64,000 bases of DNA from Bacteroidota bacterium (lineage in GTDB: Bacteria; Bacteroidota; Bacteroidia; AKYH767-A; OLB10), in the NCBI GenBank assembly GCA_016717725.1, contig JADKFA010000002.1, positions 62,001 to 126,000 of the forward strand. Direction: 5' to 3'. The stretch's first letter is position 1. Each line of letters starts with the position of its first letter. The translations under genes and the position numbers were made by a program. The notes under the pieces were generated by a model, which worked only from the letters and a program-made list of their open reading frames with translations, did no database searches and was not told where the DNA came from. Shown here in pieces: positions 16,683 through 26,074 of the stretch.

Positions 16683-18299
16683 ATGAACGAATACGGATTG
16701 AAGAACCCCAATGCATCTGTAGCAGATCTGGGACTAAAGAACGTTGCGACGGCTTATTGGAATTTATCACCCGCTGAATTAGTGGAAGATACCATCTTAC
16801 AAGGTATGGGCGAACTAACCGATACTGGCGCATTAGCCATTGATACCGGTGAATTTACTGGGCGCTCTCCTAAAGATAAGTTTACTGTGTTAGACGCAGA
16901 AACGGAAAACACAGTGATGTGGGGTGATATTAATATCAAGTTTGATCCCGCAAAGTTTGATCAAATGTATACACGCATGCAAGCGTATTTAACGAATCGT
17001 GAAGTGTATGTGCGCGATGCATATGCATGCGCTGATCAACGTTATCGTTTGAATGTTCGCGTGGTGACCGAATATCCTTGGCAAAATTTATTTGCAAATA
17101 ATTTATTCTTGCGTCCAACGAATGAAGAAATTGAAACGATTCAACCTGATTGGGTGATCGTAAATGCTCCAGGATTTATGGCGGATCCCGCTATCGATGG
17201 AACACGTCAGCATAATTTTGCGATGATCAATTTCACGAAGAAAATGATTCTGATTGGTGGAACTGGTTATACCGGTGAAATCAAAAAGGGAATTTTCACG
17301 GTGTTGAATTATGTTCTTCCTCAACATAAAGGCGTATTAAGTATGCATTGCTCTGCGAATATCGGAGAGAAAGGCGATACGGCTTTGTTTTTTGGATTAT
17401 CAGGAACAGGAAAAACAACGTTGAGTGCTGATCCTCATCGTGGATTGATTGGGGATGATGAACATGGATGGAGCGATGATTCAGTTTTCAATTTTGAAGG
17501 CGGATGTTATGCGAAGTGTGTGAATCTCTCTGCAGAGAAAGAGCCGCAAATTTTCAACGCTATTCGTTTCGGCTCATTATTAGAAAATATCGAATTTATT
17601 CCTGGTTCTACAAAACCCGATTACGATAACGTTACGAAAACAGAAAATACCCGTGTAGCTTACCCAATCGATTTTATTGATAATTCGGTGGAGCCTTCTG
17701 TAGCTACTCCTCCTAAAAATATTTTCTTTTTAACATGCGATGCATTTGGTGTGTTGCCTCCCATTAGCCGATTAACCAACGAGCAAGCGATGTATCATTT
17801 CATCTCTGGTTATACTGCGAAAGTGGCAGGTACAGAAATGGGAATTACAGAGCCTACTACAACGTTCTCCGCTTGTTTTGGAAAAGCTTTCTTGCCATTA
17901 CATCCTGCGAAGTACGCCGAGTTGTTAGGTAAAAAATTAAAAGATAATCCAGACATTAAAGTTTGGTTGGTGAATACAGGATGGAGTGGTGGATCGTTTG
18001 GTGTGGGTTCAAGAATGAAGTTGAGCTACACACGCTCCATGATTTCTGCTGCGTTGAATGGTGAATTCGACAAAGTGAAATTTGAAGAGATGCCGATCTT
18101 CCGTCTGCAAATTCCTACCACTTGTACTAATGTTCCAAATGATATCTTGAATCCACGTAAAACATGGAAAGATACCGCAGCCTTCGATCAAACAGCTAGT
18201 GACCTAGCTTCAAAGTTTGTTAAAAATTTCGCCCAATACGCCGAAGGTTGCAGCGCCGATATTCTTTCTGCCGCCCCCTCTGTGCATGAAGTAGCATAA
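16683..18299 (+). CDS. pckA: Phosphoenolpyruvate carboxykinase (ATP)
   Basis: A 538-residue enzyme of standard length that converts oxaloacetate and ATP to phosphoenolpyruvate at the entry to gluconeogenesis. TGRSPKDKF (about residues 59-67) is the substrate-site motif. SMHCSANIGEKGDTALFFG precedes the kinase-1a P-loop GLSGTGKTTLSADP near residue 238, then the kinase-2 motif LIGDDEHGWSD. FNFEGGCYAK and TGWSGGSFGVGSRM follow. The ATP form is indicated by this P-loop type. It has its own promoter. In a genome with a methylmalonyl-CoA mutase, succinyl-CoA from propionate could feed this step. Confidence 0.97.
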   Translation: MNEYGLKNPNASVADLGLKNVATAYWNLSPAELVEDTILQGMGELTDTGALAIDTGEFTGRSPKDKFTVLDAETENTVMWGDINIKFDPAKFDQMYTRMQAYLTNREVYVRDAYACADQRYRLNVRVVTEYPWQNLFANNLFLRPTNEEIETIQPDWVIVNAPGFMADPAIDGTRQHNFAMINFTKKMILIGGTGYTGEIKKGIFTVLNYVLPQHKGVLSMHCSANIGEKGDTALFFGLSGTGKTTLSADPHRGLIGDDEHGWSDDSVFNFEGGCYAKCVNLSAEKEPQIFNAIRFGSLLENIEFIPGSTKPDYDNVTKTENTRVAYPIDFIDNSVEPSVATPPKNIFFLTCDAFGVLPPISRLTNEQAMYHFISGYTAKVAGTEMGITEPTTTFSACFGKAFLPLHPAKYAELLGKKLKDNPDIKVWLVNTGWSGGSFGVGSRMKLSYTRSMISAALNGEFDKVKFEEMPIFRLQIPTTCTNVPNDILNPRKTWKDTAAFDQTASDLASKFVKNFAQYAEGCSADILSAAPSVHEVA

Positions 18300-18526
18300 A
18301 TATTGTATTCAAGGTGTGCACGTCACATCAATATTATCAAGGGGTCTTTAACCTTTGTACTTGCATATAAAAGATGTAGGCATATGGTGAGTTAGCAATT
18401 ATTGTTTGTACTTATACAAAAATGTGGCAGGTGAACTATTAAAATTTCATAATTTTGATTTTTAATGGATTTGATCCAAAAACTATATCTTGTAAAATGT
18501 GTAATTTTTTTATTGAGCTTTATTCA

Positions 18527-18534
18527 TATATTTG
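18527..18534 (+). promoter_or_regulatory. -7 element TATATTTG before the hypothetical gene at 18557
   Basis: TATATTTGTTAGA here is identical over 13 bases to the trmN6 -7 region. No TTG sits at 19-21 bases upstream, so this is a weaker call. Confidence 0.45.
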
Positions 18535-18556
18535 TTAGAACATAATAATTATAATT

Positions 18557-19264
18557 ATGAAAAACCTAATCGTACTATTTATCTTATTTAAGTGCATACC
18601 TGCTCTATCTCAGGATGTGCAATTCAAAGGTATTGGACCTTTTGTGATCGGAGCCAATCTATCTGAAATTCTTGAAAAGGTCGCTCTAACAAATGGGAAG
18701 GTTAAATCAGGATTAACTTTTTCAGATGTATATTCTTTTCATGCAGAATCAAAGGCAGGCATTATGAAGACAAATTATGATACTACGAGTCTAATGAATG
18801 CGCAGTATTGCTATGGCTTTCCTGGAGAATTAGATTTCACGATCAACAACTATGAAATTGCTGGAATCAAGGTCAGTAAGATTTACCTTATTTTTATTGA
18901 CTCAATTTTATCCGGATTTGTATGTAATGTTGATCAAGAACTCAAAGAGGCAATTATGTTAAAATATGGTGATGGCCAATTGGTGAAAAAATTGGATTCC
19001 GTTGCATGCCGGTATACATCTTCAGGCAATATTAAATACGAAAATACTTATTCAGAAACTGCATCTTGGAAACATGATAATGTTACAGTAGAAAGATATA
19101 ATAGTATTGATTACGATAAAAATTGTAAAATACGAGGATATCACACTTTGACTATACAGACAAAGGGAATTATGTTGAAACTTTTAAAGTATGAAATGGA
19201 TCAACGAAAGATTCGAGAAGATAGGCGGAAAGCTTTGAAAAAAGAAAAGCTGAAGGACTTCTAA
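18557..19264 (+). CDS. Secreted protein of unknown function
   Basis: A 235-residue protein with a signal peptide (residues 1-19, cleavage after ALSQ). FKGIGPFVIGANLSEILEKV resembles the start of small exported proteins of Bacteroidota in which a GIGPFxIGxx block opens the domain. The middle has two Cys pairs, and the tail is strongly basic and probably helical (RKIREDRRKALKKEKLKDF). I cannot assign a function. It stands alone between pckA and rsmE. Confidence 0.72.
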   Translation: MKNLIVLFILFKCIPALSQDVQFKGIGPFVIGANLSEILEKVALTNGKVKSGLTFSDVYSFHAESKAGIMKTNYDTTSLMNAQYCYGFPGELDFTINNYEIAGIKVSKIYLIFIDSILSGFVCNVDQELKEAIMLKYGDGQLVKKLDSVACRYTSSGNIKYENTYSETASWKHDNVTVERYNSIDYDKNCKIRGYHTLTIQTKGIMLKLLKYEMDQRKIREDRRKALKKEKLKDF

Positions 19265-19644
19265 CCATAAATAAAGAACAAGAATTGATCAACGGTCAGT
19301 TCAGATGAAAGCGTTAAAAAAATTGTAAGGTCCTTTATAAATGGGAATTATTATTTGTAATTTTAATTAATGTGCTATTTGAAAAATAGTGATTCTATCT
19401 AAAATTTTCATTTCTTTTTTCTATTTTTAGACATTCAAGGTTGCTAGTTTTTATAGCCATTATCCACCTCTGTTCCTGCAACAAAGCGCAGCATCGCGAA
19501 ACTTCTGGGCGCAGCAATTTACCCATGAAGTACAGAACTTCGTTCAGACTTCATAGCGCAGCAATTCACAATCCACCAATCCACCAATCCACCAATTTAC
19601 CAACTCACCAATTTGCCAATCTGCCAATTCACTACTTTCGCTGC
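19265..19644. other. Intergenic gap upstream of rsmE, repeat-rich
   Basis: GCGCAGCA occurs three times (about 19488-19560), and an octamer array (listed separately) abuts the rsmE start. The frame leading into rsmE is open through this stretch, but it reads repeats and has no rsmE-family homology. Confidence 0.55.
19570..19633 (+). repeat. Eight-unit degenerate octamer array, consensus AATYYACC
   Basis: Units read AATCCACC three times, then AATTTACC, AACTCACC, AATTTGCC, AATCTGCC and AATTCACT. The array ends 11 bases before the rsmE ATG. A related array lies upstream of the THUMP methyltransferase near 29958-30086. Confidence 0.85.
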
Positions 19645-20337
19645 ATGCATCTCTTCTTCGCTCCCGATTTATCATCTTCCGAATTTTACCTGCCCGACGA
19701 GGAGACCCATCACTTCATTCATGTGCTTCGATTTTCTCAAGGAAAACAAATTGAAGTAACCGATGGAAAGGGTGCACGCGCTTTATGTGAAGCCATTCAA
19801 GTATCAAAAAAACAAGTGCTGCTAACTGTTTTAGAGAAAGAAAATTTTCCAACTCCCACTCGTAAATTACATGTTGCCATTGCGCCAACAAAAAATATCG
19901 ATCGCTTCGAGTGGTTTGTAGAAAAGGCGACGGAGTTGGGTATTGCTGAAATCACACCCCTCATTTGCCGTCACTCCGAACGCAAGACGTTAAAACTAGA
20001 ACGGATTCAAAAGTTGATGGTCTCCGCAGCACGCCAATCTCAACATTATTTTTTCCCGCTGGTGAATGCTGAAGTCTCATTCGAGAAGTTTTTGGAATCA
20101 ATGAATGAAAATAATGATTCAGCTTTTATTGCTCATTGTGAAGAATCCGAAAAGGTCGAGGCTAGAGAATTAGCTTCTACTATGAATGCTATCGTCTTGA
20201 TTGGCCCTGAAGGTGATTTCTCCCATGAAGAGATTGAAAATGCATTGAAGAAGGGATTTAAGGCATTGTCGCTGGGAAATTCACGCCTCAGAACCGAGAC
20301 CGCCGGATTAAAAGCCGTAGCTGCCTTTAATCTTTAA
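19645..20337 (+). CDS. rsmE: 16S rRNA (uracil(1498)-N(3))-methyltransferase
   Basis: 230 residues from ATG 19645 (MHLFFAPDL). The N-terminal PUA-like part has FYLPDEETHHFIHVLRFSQGKQIEVTDGKG. The SPOUT knot shows PTKNIDRFEWFVEKATELG, LICRHSERK, SAARQSQ, and the SAM-binding loops LIGPEGDFSHEE and SLGNSRLRTETA. It methylates U1498 of 16S rRNA. The frame is open upstream to 19441, but that part translates the octamer repeat, so ATG 19645 is the start. DUF4159 follows 44 bases later, an arrangement common in Bacteroidota as I recall. Confidence 0.94.
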   Translation: MHLFFAPDLSSSEFYLPDEETHHFIHVLRFSQGKQIEVTDGKGARALCEAIQVSKKQVLLTVLEKENFPTPTRKLHVAIAPTKNIDRFEWFVEKATELGIAEITPLICRHSERKTLKLERIQKLMVSAARQSQHYFFPLVNAEVSFEKFLESMNENNDSAFIAHCEESEKVEARELASTMNAIVLIGPEGDFSHEEIENALKKGFKALSLGNSRLRTETAGLKAVAAFNL

Positions 20338-20381
20338 AGTTTCCTCATCCAATAATGGTTCACATTTCTTAGTTTTGTAAG

Positions 20382-21041
20382 ATGATGAAGAAAGTATGGG
20401 TTGTATTCGCGGTGATTTTTTTCTCTTCTTTCACACCAGCTGGATCAAGTATGAAAATCGCACTGTTGAAGTATAGTGGTGGTGGCGATTGGTATGCTAA
20501 CCTAGATACATCACTAAAAAATTTGATTGATTTCTGCAATCGTAATTTGGGAACTACCATCAGTGAAGAGCAAGGCATTGTTGAAGTGGGAAGTCCCGAA
20601 TTGTTCAATTATCCATTTGTCCACATGACTGGACATGGTAACGTAGTTTTTAATACGCAAGAAACTCAAAACTTAAGAAATTATTTAATGGCCGGTGGCT
20701 TCTTGCACATCTCCGATAATTATGGAATGGATAAATTCATCCGACCTCAAATGAAAAAAGTTTTTCCAGAATTGGATTTTGTGGAAATTCCTTTTAATCA
20801 TCCTATCTATCATCAAAAGTTTGATTTCCCAAATGGATTACCAAAAGTACATGAGCACGATGGAACAGATTCACAGGGATTTGGCTTGTTTTATGATGGA
20901 CGTTTAGTTTGTTTTTATGATTTCGAATGTGATTTGGGCGATGGTTGGGAAGATCCTGAAGTGCATAAAGATTCTCCCGATGCGCGACAAAAGGCCTTGC
21001 GTATGGGAGCAAATATGATTCAATATGTGTTTAATAATTAA
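20382..21041 (+). CDS. DUF4159 domain exported protein
   Basis: A 219-residue protein with a signal peptide (residues 1-20). FKGGG-type motif KYSGGGDWYANLDTSLKNLIDFCN opens DUF4159. VHMTGHGNVVF, LMAGGFLHISDNYG and IFNHPIYHQKFDFPNGLPKVHEH-like blocks follow. The fold resembles glutamine-amidotransferase-like domains, and the function is unknown. It probably forms an operon with rsmE. Confidence 0.88.
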   Translation: MMKKVWVVFAVIFFSSFTPAGSSMKIALLKYSGGGDWYANLDTSLKNLIDFCNRNLGTTISEEQGIVEVGSPELFNYPFVHMTGHGNVVFNTQETQNLRNYLMAGGFLHISDNYGMDKFIRPQMKKVFPELDFVEIPFNHPIYHQKFDFPNGLPKVHEHDGTDSQGFGLFYDGRLVCFYDFECDLGDGWEDPEVHKDSPDARQKALRMGANMIQYVFNN

Positions 21042-21055
21042 TAGTGTAAATTAAG

Positions 21056-21319
21056 TTGATCTCTATTAAAAAAATATCATCTTATTTGTTTTTACTGCTT
21101 TTCTTGCAGGTGCTTATTCCTGCATCATTATGGCATTCCCTCTGTGATCATGATGATTCAATAGATTGTCATGTCTATTCTGAAGTAACAAGTGTTGCTG
21201 AACAACATCAACATTGCTTGGTTCTTGAGTTATCATTACCTGCTATTTTTCATACCGAGAATAAGTATGATTTAAATCCAGTGGCTTTTAATTATTCTCA
21301 ATTTGTTTTTTTAAAGTAA
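21056..21319 (+). CDS. Small His/Cys-containing exported protein before a TonB receptor
   Basis: An 87-residue protein starting with TTG (no in-frame ATG). A hydrophobic signal segment (about residues 8-25) is followed by SLCDHDDSIDCHVYSE and EQHQHCLVLE: 6 His, 3 Cys and several Asp in a short stretch, suggesting metal binding. I do not recognise a named family. It lies between DUF4159 and a TonB receptor with a His-rich tail. Existence as a gene rests on the signal peptide and context. Confidence 0.55.
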   Translation: MISIKKISSYLFLLLFLQVLIPASLWHSLCDHDDSIDCHVYSEVTSVAEQHQHCLVLELSLPAIFHTENKYDLNPVAFNYSQFVFLK

Positions 21320-21451
21320 ATAGTATCCAACATCCATTTTTTGAAAGTGATGGTCGTGGTCCTCCAACCATAGTTTAAGTAAGTTTTTTTATGCTGATGG
21401 TTTCGGCGTAATTCTCTCTTGTTTCTTATTTTCTTAATTAAATGGATCAGT

Positions 21452-23791
21452 ATGCATAGAATAATATGCTTGCTTTTATTATTCATTACGATGAATAGTA
21501 AAGCACAAACGAATTGTAATTATCGAATTTCTGGTAAGGTGATGGATGCTGAGTTAAAAGCACCTTTGCCTTTTGCCAAAGTGGAATTATTGTCTTTGGG
21601 TAAAACCTCTGTGTGCAATGAGAATGGAGAGTTTGTTTTCGATGGATTATGTGCAGGCACGATTGTATTGAAATCGTATTATATCGGATTTGATACACTG
21701 ATTCAATCCATCTCCCTTGAAAAAAATATTGAAGTGAAGTTGTGGTTGATGCCTGCTGCAAAAGAATTGAAGCAAACAGAAATTGTCGCCGAGCATATCG
21801 AAGGAAAAAATACGCAACTAAAAGATTCGGTTTCCCAAATTGAAATGCGAAAAAGCGCCGGACTAAGTTTGACTTCTTATTTGAAGAATGTAACAGGAGT
21901 GACTGGAATGTCTACCGGATCTTCCATCGTGAAACCTGTTATCCATGGTATGCATAGCCAACGTGTGATCATTATGAACGCCGGTATTCGACAGGAAGGT
22001 CAGCAATGGGGTACCGAACATGCCCCCGAAATTGATCCCTATGTTGCTAATAAGCTTCAAGTGATTAAAGGTGTTTCTTCTATTCAGTATGGTGCGGATG
22101 CTATAGCAGGGGTGATTATTGTTGAACCGCGCAAACTTCTACATGAACCCGGCATTCATGCTGAATTGAATTTGGCGGGATTTTCTAACGGCAGGCAAGG
22201 TGTCGTTTCTGGATTAGTGGAACAACATCTTGGGAAATTTTACGATCTCTGTTGGCGATTGCAAGGAACACTAAAGAAATCGGGCAATGTGAATACGCCC
22301 GATGTGTATTTGGAAAATACTGGTTTTGAAGAGGTGAACTGGAGTGCGAGTTTAGGTTTAGAAAGAAAACGTTTCGGAGTAGAAACTTTCTTTAGTCAAT
22401 TCAAAACGACTATCGGAATTTTTAGAGGTGCACATATTGGAAATGTGAGCGACCTTACACGAATAATTCAGTCGGGAGAAATCATAACGGATGATCGCTT
22501 TACCTATTCCATTTCAAATCCACGACAAGAAATCTTGCATTATTTGTTTTCTACAAAAGCTTGGTGGACCATCACCAATGTTGGAAAGTTGAATTTGTTA
22601 TATGGATATCAATACAACCAACGGGTAGAATACGATCGCTTCCGACCATTGAATGATTCCATAGCAGCTTTGAATCGCCCAGAGTTACAGTTGGAATTGT
22701 TTACACATACCGCAGATTTGAATTTGGAGACAAGATATTATAAGGGATTTACAGCGAATATGGGTTTATCAGGAATGATCCAAGATAACCAATACAGCGG
22801 TCTACGCTACTTTGTTCCGAACTATCTATTTTATAACGGTGGTGCCTATGGGTTAGTGAAGTGGAAAAGAAATAGAGTAGAGGTAGAGTCCGGAATTCGA
22901 TATGATCGAAAAACAGAATCAGTTTATCGTAACATCAACAGTGAAGTAGTTCAAAATGATTATAAATTTAATACACTCGGTTGGTCAGCAGGAATTTTAT
23001 TTAAGCAAGATTCTGTTTTTTCCTGGAGATTAAATTCAGGCAGAACCGAACGTACTCCCAGTATCAACGAGTGGTTCAGCAATGGACTCCATCATGGCGC
23101 AGCTAGTTTTGAAATTGGTGATACTACACTAGGGATGGAAAGAGCCTGGAATATTAATGCTGTGATGAATATTCAAACGAAGCGTTTGGCGATGGAAGTA
23201 AATGTTTTTTACATGTATATTCAAGATTATATTTATTTAGTGCCTAGCACTAAGTCAGTATTAACGGTGAATGGAGCTTTTCCATCTTATGCCTATCAAC
23301 ATGTGGATGCAGGGTTTAAAGGAATTGATTTTTCGTTCAATTGGCAATGCAGTCCCCGACTCAATTTCATTTCTAAAAATAGTTTGGTGTATGCATGGAA
23401 CTTTACCGCAAAACGCTATTTGGAGTTGATTCCACCACCTCAATTTGATCAGTTGTTGAGCTATCAGTTTAAGGACACCGAACATCGAAAAGAACAAAGT
23501 GTAGGAATATCAGTCTTGCATGTGATGAAACAATTCCGTTTCGCGACGGAAAGTGATTTTATTCCACCACCCAAAGCTTATACATTAATTGGATTTGAAG
23601 CCACTTCAACATTTGTATTAAAACACCAATCATTCATCGTGGGATTATCGGTGAACAATTTGTTGAATACAAAGTATCGTGATTACCTCAACCGCTTCCG
23701 TTATTATGCCGATGAGATGGGAAGAAATATTTCGGTGAAAATAAAAATTCCATTGTCATTTAAAACCGCAGAACATGCACATGAACATTGA
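21452..23791 (+). CDS. TonB-dependent outer-membrane receptor with carboxypeptidase-regulatory-like domain
   Basis: 779 residues from ATG 21452. Signal peptide at 1-18 (after NSKAQ). A CarboxypepD_reg-like domain follows (YRISGKVMDAELKAPLPFAKVELLSLGKT). The plug shows TSYLKNVTGVTGMSTGSS, PVIHGMHSQRVIIMNAGIRQEGQQWG, VIKGVSSIQYGADAIAGVI. The 22-strand barrel ends VGLSVNNLLNTKYRDYLNRFRYYADEMGRNISVKIKIP. The extreme C terminus HAHEH is His-rich. These receptors take up siderophores, metals, vitamins or glycans using TonB energy. Neighbouring His/Cys-rich exported protein and lipoprotein suggest a metal; no SusD partner is present. Long frame start (TTG 21419) is less likely. Confidence 0.9.
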   Translation: MHRIICLLLLFITMNSKAQTNCNYRISGKVMDAELKAPLPFAKVELLSLGKTSVCNENGEFVFDGLCAGTIVLKSYYIGFDTLIQSISLEKNIEVKLWLMPAAKELKQTEIVAEHIEGKNTQLKDSVSQIEMRKSAGLSLTSYLKNVTGVTGMSTGSSIVKPVIHGMHSQRVIIMNAGIRQEGQQWGTEHAPEIDPYVANKLQVIKGVSSIQYGADAIAGVIIVEPRKLLHEPGIHAELNLAGFSNGRQGVVSGLVEQHLGKFYDLCWRLQGTLKKSGNVNTPDVYLENTGFEEVNWSASLGLERKRFGVETFFSQFKTTIGIFRGAHIGNVSDLTRIIQSGEIITDDRFTYSISNPRQEILHYLFSTKAWWTITNVGKLNLLYGYQYNQRVEYDRFRPLNDSIAALNRPELQLELFTHTADLNLETRYYKGFTANMGLSGMIQDNQYSGLRYFVPNYLFYNGGAYGLVKWKRNRVEVESGIRYDRKTESVYRNINSEVVQNDYKFNTLGWSAGILFKQDSVFSWRLNSGRTERTPSINEWFSNGLHHGAASFEIGDTTLGMERAWNINAVMNIQTKRLAMEVNVFYMYIQDYIYLVPSTKSVLTVNGAFPSYAYQHVDAGFKGIDFSFNWQCSPRLNFISKNSLVYAWNFTAKRYLELIPPPQFDQLLSYQFKDTEHRKEQSVGISVLHVMKQFRFATESDFIPPPKAYTLIGFEATSTFVLKHQSFIVGLSVNNLLNTKYRDYLNRFRYYADEMGRNISVKIKIPLSFKTAEHAHEH

Positions 23792-23829
23792 GAAAATTAT
23801 TTTATTTTACTATTGTCAAATCGTGTGTT

Positions 23830-24035
23830 TAGTATCCATTATCGAGTATCGAGTATCCAGTATCGAGTATCCAGTATCGAGTATCCAGTATCGAATATCC
23901 AGTATCGAGTATCGAATATCCAGTATCGAGTATCCAGTATCGAGTGTCCAGTATCGAGTATCGAGTATCGAGTATCGAGTATCCAGTATCGAGTATCCAG
24001 TATCGAGTATCCAGTATCGAGTATCCAGTATCCAA
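23830..24035. repeat. Heptanucleotide tandem array, unit GTATCSA, about 29 copies
   Basis: The unit alternates GTATCGA and GTATCCA with rare variants (ATATCCA, GTGTCCA). The period of 7 shifts the frame each unit, so a 21-base super-period gives heptapeptide repeats in translation. It separates the TonB receptor from the lipoprotein gene. Confidence 0.93.
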
Positions 24036-24085
24036 TCGCGAAGCCTCGCGACTAAAATCTAAAATCTAATCGCGAAGCCTCGCAA
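24036..24085. repeat. Two TCGCGAAGCCTCGCGA hairpins with TAAAATC heptamers
   Basis: Copies at 24036-24051 (exact) and 24070-24085 (ending TCGCAA), each preceding ACTAAAATC. Related copies occur at 29894-29909, 29938-29953 and 44219-44234. The stem is CGCGA/TCGCG around AGCC. Confidence 0.85.
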
Positions 24086-24100
24086 CTAAAATCCAAAATC

Positions 24101-24661
24101 ATGAAAAACCTTAATACCATAAAACTAATCGCATCAACAATTCTTCTCATCGGAACAATCAGCAGTTGTAAAAAGGATAAAACCAACGATCCGCAGCCTA
24201 TTAATCAATCAGAGCTCATTACCAAGGTTCAATTGGTCTTTGTGGATTCTATTTCTGGTGCAGTAGCTTCTATTTCCACTTTTTCTGATGTAGATGGACC
24301 CGGAGGTGTTGCTACACAGGATTCGATTCTGCTAAATAGTAATACCACTTATCTCATGAATTTAATTTTGTTGGACGAGACAAAATCTCCTGTTGATACG
24401 ATCTCAAATGAAGTATTAAACGAAGGAGATGTCCATTTGTTTGTGTTTAATGCTAATCCTTCTGGTTTCCTAACAACAAATATTACGGATTTAGATGCAA
24501 ATCTTAAACCTATTGGACTTTCATCCATCTTAAGAACTTCTGCAGCTGGAGTGGGGACGTATTCAGTAGAATTACGACATTTCACTTCCGAACAAGCGAA
24601 AGCAGATAATTTAGTATATGATACCGATATTTCAATATTATTTAATGTTCGGTTGCAATAA
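24101..24661 (+). CDS. Lipoprotein associated with the TonB receptor
   Basis: A 186-residue protein with a lipoprotein signal (LIGTISSC, Cys23). The mature part starts KKDKTNDPQPINQSELITKVQL and alternates beta-strand segments such as LLNSNTTYLMNLILLDETKSPVDTISNEVLNEGDVHLFVF. It ends GTYSVELRHF and TDISILFNVRLQ. I recognise this layout from Bacteroidota lipoproteins that regularly follow TonB receptors, but no function is established to my knowledge. It is separated from the receptor by the heptamer array. Confidence 0.75.
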   Translation: MKNLNTIKLIASTILLIGTISSCKKDKTNDPQPINQSELITKVQLVFVDSISGAVASISTFSDVDGPGGVATQDSILLNSNTTYLMNLILLDETKSPVDTISNEVLNEGDVHLFVFNANPSGFLTTNITDLDANLKPIGLSSILRTSAAGVGTYSVELRHFTSEQAKADNLVYDTDISILFNVRLQ

Positions 24662-24708
24662 ATTATTTTGATATAGTTAACTTAGTAAAATAATTTGAAT
24701 CAATAAAA

Positions 24709-25927
24709 ATGATAAAACGAATTGTAATATTAATTCTACTGCTAACTCCATCCATTGGAAAATCTCAATCCATGTATTTTCCACCACTCCTCGGAAATAC
24801 GTGGGATACACTTTCTCCTGCCTCTTTAGGATGGTGTGAGCCCCAAATAGATTCTTTGCTCGATTATTTAGAAGCTAAAAATTCGAAAGCATTTATTTTA
24901 TTGAAGGATGGTAAGATTGTGATCGAAAAGTATTTCGGAACGTTTACGATGGATAGCGTTTGGTACTGGGCATCGGCAGGTAAAACGTTAACCGGTTTTA
25001 CGATGGGAATTGCACAGCAAGAGGGATTACTTTCTATTCAAGATACTACATCCGATTATTTAGGTAATGGCTGGACCGTTTGTCCACCATTAAAGGAGGA
25101 AAAAATTACAATTCGACATCAACTCACCATGAGTTCTGGACTCGATGATGGTGTTCCTGATCATTATTGTACGCTTGATACTTGTTTGAAATACTTGGCC
25201 GATGCGGGTACGCGCTGGGCTTATCATAACGGTCCCTATACTTTATTGGATAGTGTCATTGAATCAGCAACCGGGCAATCATTGAATAGTTATATCACGC
25301 AGAAAATAAAAATCCAACAGGAATGACCGGTGCATTTTTTCCAAGTGGATACAATAATGTGTTCTTCAGTAAACCGAGAAGCATGGCACGATTTGGATTA
25401 CTGATGTTGAATCAAGGGAATTGGAATGGCAATCAAATTTTAACCGACACTAATTATTTTCAACAAATGGTGAATAGTTCGCAAACATTAAATCCTTCTT
25501 ATGGTTATTTAACATGGCTCAATGGGAAATCATCATTTATGGTTCCTGGATTGCAGTTTAATTTTCCAGGTTCATTCAGTCCAAATGCGCCAAGTGATAT
25601 GATTGCGGCACTCGGGAAGGATGGGCAAATCATCAACATAGTACCTTCACAAAATTTAGTTTATATCCGAATGGGAAATGCTCCCGGCGCTGGTGAGGTG
25701 CCTTTTACTTTCCTAATCCATTTCAAGAAGTAGTAACTATTCAGAACAAAACTCAAGGTAGAGTAGAAGTAATTCTGATGGATGTAACCGGAAAGAGAAT
25801 GTTTTCTAAGTTCTTCAATGATGCAGAATTCAACTTGAATTTGAGCGATTTTTCAAATGGAATGTACCTAATAAAATTAAATTCAACTGATGGGAAATCG
25901 TTAGTAAAACGTATTGTTAAGAATTGA
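24709..25927 (+). CDS. Secreted serine beta-lactamase-fold hydrolase with T9SS sorting domain (two frameshifts)
   Basis: Signal peptide 1-20, then a class C-like serine hydrolase domain: catalytic SAGK at residues 89-92 (SxxK), TIRHQLTMSSGLDDG, and the YHN motif (WAYHNGPYTLLD). A lost A in the A5 run 25308-25312 separates KIKNPTGMTGAFFPSGYN from the first frame. A second lost base in 25709-25711 (TTT, probably TTTT) hides the T9SS C-terminal domain PNPFQEVVTIQN to RIVKN, stop 25925-25927. It is likely an esterase, D-aminopeptidase or related enzyme exported to the surface; true beta-lactam resistance is not implied. Confidence 0.85.
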
Positions 25928-26074
25928 GTTTTGATTGATCTAAGAATGAAGTTTTCTTGATAAGTAATAGTTGATCTTTTTTTATTGGTTGTGATTTCGC
26001 AAAGTGATTTATTTTGCTGTTTGGAAAGAACTTATTACTTTAGTAGAATTAAATTCAATCTTTAATACCTGATC

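Larger units (their letters stand above)
23792..24100. other. Gap filled by short tandem repeats
   Basis: Almost entirely a heptamer array (about 23830-24035), two CGCGAAGCC hairpins and TAAAATC heptamers. Frames on both strands are open because the 7-base unit lacks stops, but they encode only YRVSSIx-type repeats and are not genes. Confidence 0.8.

Noticed and set aside
23830..24035. CRISPR array
   Set aside because: The repeat is contiguous with no spacers, and there are no cas genes.
23775..24062. Open frames on both strands encoding YRVSSIE-like heptapeptide repeats
   Set aside because: They arise because the 7-base unit lacks stop codons in any frame; there is no start context, signal or known family.
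24709..25927. Antibiotic resistance beta-lactamase
   Set aside because: SxxK and YxN are present, but the T9SS tail and family spread fit general esterase or peptidase members; no evidence for beta-lactam hydrolysis.
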